Shown here in pieces: positions 62,476-64,000 of a stretch of DNA of 64,000 nucleotides. Each line of letters begins with the position of its first letter. Positions within the stretch are counted from its first letter, which is position 1. A model generated the notes under the pieces. That model worked only from the letters and a program-made list of their open reading frames with translations. It made no database searches and was not told where the DNA came from. This DNA is from Leisingera aquaemixtae. GTDB taxonomy: Bacteria; Pseudomonadota; Alphaproteobacteria; Rhodobacterales; Rhodobacteraceae. A program made the position numbers and the translations under genes. Where the stretch lies: assembly GCF_019801145.1 (NCBI RefSeq), contig NZ_JAHVJQ010000001.1:558001-622000 (forward strand), in the 5' to 3' direction.

Positions 62476-64000
62476 ATGGCCGCAGGCATGAAACACCTAT
62501 CCAAAACCTTTGTCTGGATCCTGATGGGGATGCTGATTGTCGGCCTTGCCGGATTTGGCGCGGTGAACTTCACCAGCTCGTCCTCCTCGATCGCCACAGT
62601 CGGCGATGAGGAAGTCAGCATCGGCAACTATGTGCGCGAGCTGCAGCGCGAACAGCGCGCCATGCAGGCGCAGACCGGCCAGGCCGTTTCGATGGCGCAG
62701 ATGACCGCCTTCGGCCTCGACCGCGTGGTTCTGGGCCGCCTGATCTCGCTGGCAGCGCTTGATCACGAGGCCAAGGGCCTGGGCCTGTCGCTGGGCGATG
62801 AAAACCTGATCGAAGAGCTCGCCGCCATTGACGCCTTCCAGGGCGTGAACGGCCAGTTCGACCGCGAAGCCTACAGCTTTGCCCTGCGCAATGCGGGCCT
62901 GTCGGAAAAGGAATTCGAAGAGGACCTGCGCCGCGAGGCCGCCCGCACCATCGTGCAGAATGCGGTCCTTTCCGGCACCAAGATGCCTGAAACCCTGACG
63001 GAAACCCTGACCGGTTTCATCGGCGCCCGCCGCAGCTTCTCCTATGTGCAGATCAACGCTGCGGATATCGCGCTGACCGCCGAAGCGCCCTCCGACGCGG
63101 ATCTGAAGGCCTTCTACGAGGCAAACCAGGACCAGTTCATGCTGCCGGAAACCAAGGTCATCACCTATGCCGCCCTGCGCCCCTCCATGCTGCTGGACGA
63201 AATCGAGGTGGACGAGGCCCAGCTGCAGCGTCTGTTCGAGGACCGTTCGGACCAGTACCAGGTGCCGGAACGCCGCCTGGTCGAACGGCTGGTGTTTGCC
63301 GATGACGAGGCCGCTGCTAGCGCCAAGGCGCAGCTGGAAACCGGCGGCGCCACCTTTGAAAGCCTGGTTGAGGGCCGCGGCCTCAGCCTGCAGGACATCG
63401 ACATGGGCGACGTGACCATGGGCGACCTGGGTGCGGCCGGCACTGAAGTCTTCGCCGCTGAGGTCGGCACCGTGGCCGGCCCCCTGCCCTCCAACCTTGG
63501 CCCGGCGCTGTACCGCGTGAACGGCCGCCTGGAGGCGCAGATCACCACCTTTGAGCAGGCCGAGCCGGAACTGCGCGAGGAGCTTGCCTCCGACCGCGCT
63601 CGCCGCCTGGTCGAAACCCAGTCTGAGGACATCGACGACATGCTGGCCGGCGGTGCCACGCTGGAGGAGCTGGCAACCGAAAGCGGGCTGGAGCTGGCCC
63701 AGATCAACTGGACCGAAGAAAGCAGCGACGATATCGCCGCCTACGAGGCCTTCCGCACCGCTGCCGCCGCCGTCACCGCCGACGATTTCCCGGAGGTGGG
63801 CTTCCTGGAGGACGGCAGCCTTTTTGCCCTGCGCCTGGACGACACCCTGCCGGAGCGCCCGGAACCTTTTGCAGATGCCAAGGACAAGGTCTTGGCTGCT
63901 TGGCAGGCCGACCGCCTGGCCGGCGCACTGACAGCGCTCGGCGAAGATCTGCTGGCCAAGGCTGAGGCCGCGGGCAGCTTTGCGGAGGATGCCGAGGTGA
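62476..64000 (+). CDS. SurA/PpiD-type peptidyl-prolyl isomerase, incomplete at window edge
   Basis: At least 508 residues, still open at 64000. It has an N-terminal membrane helix (KTFVWILMGMLIVGLAGFGAV), then a SurA-N-like chaperone domain (VGDEEVSIGNYVRELQREQRAMQ, VVLGRLISLAALDHEAKGLGLSLGDE). Repeated helical blocks and parvulin-like regions with acidic linkers follow. The layout of a single N-terminal anchor and a large periplasmic part is that of PpiD, the inner-membrane foldase that aids outer-membrane protein biogenesis. The start ATG at 62476 follows AGAGGG; an ATG at 62488 is also possible. Confidence 0.9.
   Translation, partial: MAAGMKHLSKTFVWILMGMLIVGLAGFGAVNFTSSSSSIATVGDEEVSIGNYVRELQREQRAMQAQTGQAVSMAQMTAFGLDRVVLGRLISLAALDHEAKGLGLSLGDENLIEELAAIDAFQGVNGQFDREAYSFALRNAGLSEKEFEEDLRREAARTIVQNAVLSGTKMPETLTETLTGFIGARRSFSYVQINAADIALTAEAPSDADLKAFYEANQDQFMLPETKVITYAALRPSMLLDEIEVDEAQLQRLFEDRSDQYQVPERRLVERLVFADDEAAASAKAQLETGGATFESLVEGRGLSLQDIDMGDVTMGDLGAAGTEVFAAEVGTVAGPLPSNLGPALYRVNGRLEAQITTFEQAEPELREELASDRARRLVETQSEDIDDMLAGGATLEELATESGLELAQINWTEESSDDIAAYEAFRTAAAAVTADDFPEVGFLEDGSLFALRLDDTLPERPEPFADAKDKVLAAWQADRLAGALTALGEDLLAKAEAAGSFAEDAEV

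Overview
The window is a gene-dense, high-GC chromosomal segment from an alphaproteobacterium, most likely a Rhodobacteraceae (Roseobacter group, Leisingera/Phaeobacter-like). The evidence is the ChpT phosphotransferase of the CctA-type CckA-ChpT-CtrA relay, an OlsBA ornithine-lipid pair, a B12-dependent ribonucleotide reductase, ribosomal protein L21 with a C-terminal helix-hairpin-helix extension, a separate cobalamin methyltransferase next to a MetF-like reductase, and TTAA-N7-TTAA CtrA-type sites. No phage, insertion sequence, CRISPR array or integron was seen. This is ordinary core and semi-core chromosome, with about 60 protein genes, three tRNAs and many clear intrinsic terminators.

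Layout. 0.1-3.9 kb holds a DNA glycosylase, an esterase, a VOC protein, an RluE-like pseudouridine synthase, an HNH nuclease and a degenerate receiver protein. 4.2-6.4 kb is a cluster of small membrane or stress-type proteins with an AI-2E family transporter. 6.7-10.1 kb is an arginine/citrulline catabolic operon (arginase, CtlX, ornithine cyclodeaminase) with a divergent Lrp-type regulator. 10.2-11.5 kb holds DsbB, a YqaA protein and tRNA-Leu. 11.5-14.4 kb is an operon of MtnA, a class II aldolase and a membrane dipeptidase, resembling the methylthioadenosine/5'-deoxyadenosine salvage shunt. 14.5-20 kb holds a zinc metallopeptidase and an RND efflux pair. 20.8-25 kb is a TAXI-type TRAP transporter with its UspA protein. 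25-29 kb is an ABC exporter with a lipocalin-like secreted protein. 29.3-34.4 kb holds a K+ channel-like protein, cardiolipin synthase, YihY, RlmE and Ppx/GppA.

34.7-37 kb is a C1/methionine operon (Virulence_fact-domain protein, MetF-like reductase, methyl-THF:corrinoid methyltransferase). 37.2-38.9 kb holds a stand-alone BLUF photoreceptor, tRNA-Ser and a DUF2059 protein. 39.1-44.4 kb runs rplU-rpmA, a GNAT acetyltransferase, then obg-proB-proA. 44.5-47 kb holds chpT, a divergent DUF3553 gene and olsBA. 47.2-48.9 kb is rpsB-tsf. 49.4-52.9 kb holds a LuxR solo overlapping aroQ, a class C beta-lactamase-like hydrolase and TesB. 53.3-56.9 kb is nrdJ, followed by a 720-bp non-coding region with two perfect CtrA-type sites and DnaA-like boxes. 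57.6-64 kb holds tRNA-Pro, DUF192, a double cold-shock protein, pdxH, fabI, gpt, an aminotransferase and the start of a SurA/PpiD-type peptidyl-prolyl isomerase that runs off the edge.

Several genes meet at ornithine and proline: arginase and CtlX make ornithine, ornithine cyclodeaminase makes proline from it, ProBA begins proline synthesis from glutamate, and OlsBA puts ornithine into lipids. The strongest unexplained signal is the regulatory region upstream of nrdJ. The most interesting pathway candidates are the mtnA-aldolase-dipeptidase operon and the C1/methionine operon.
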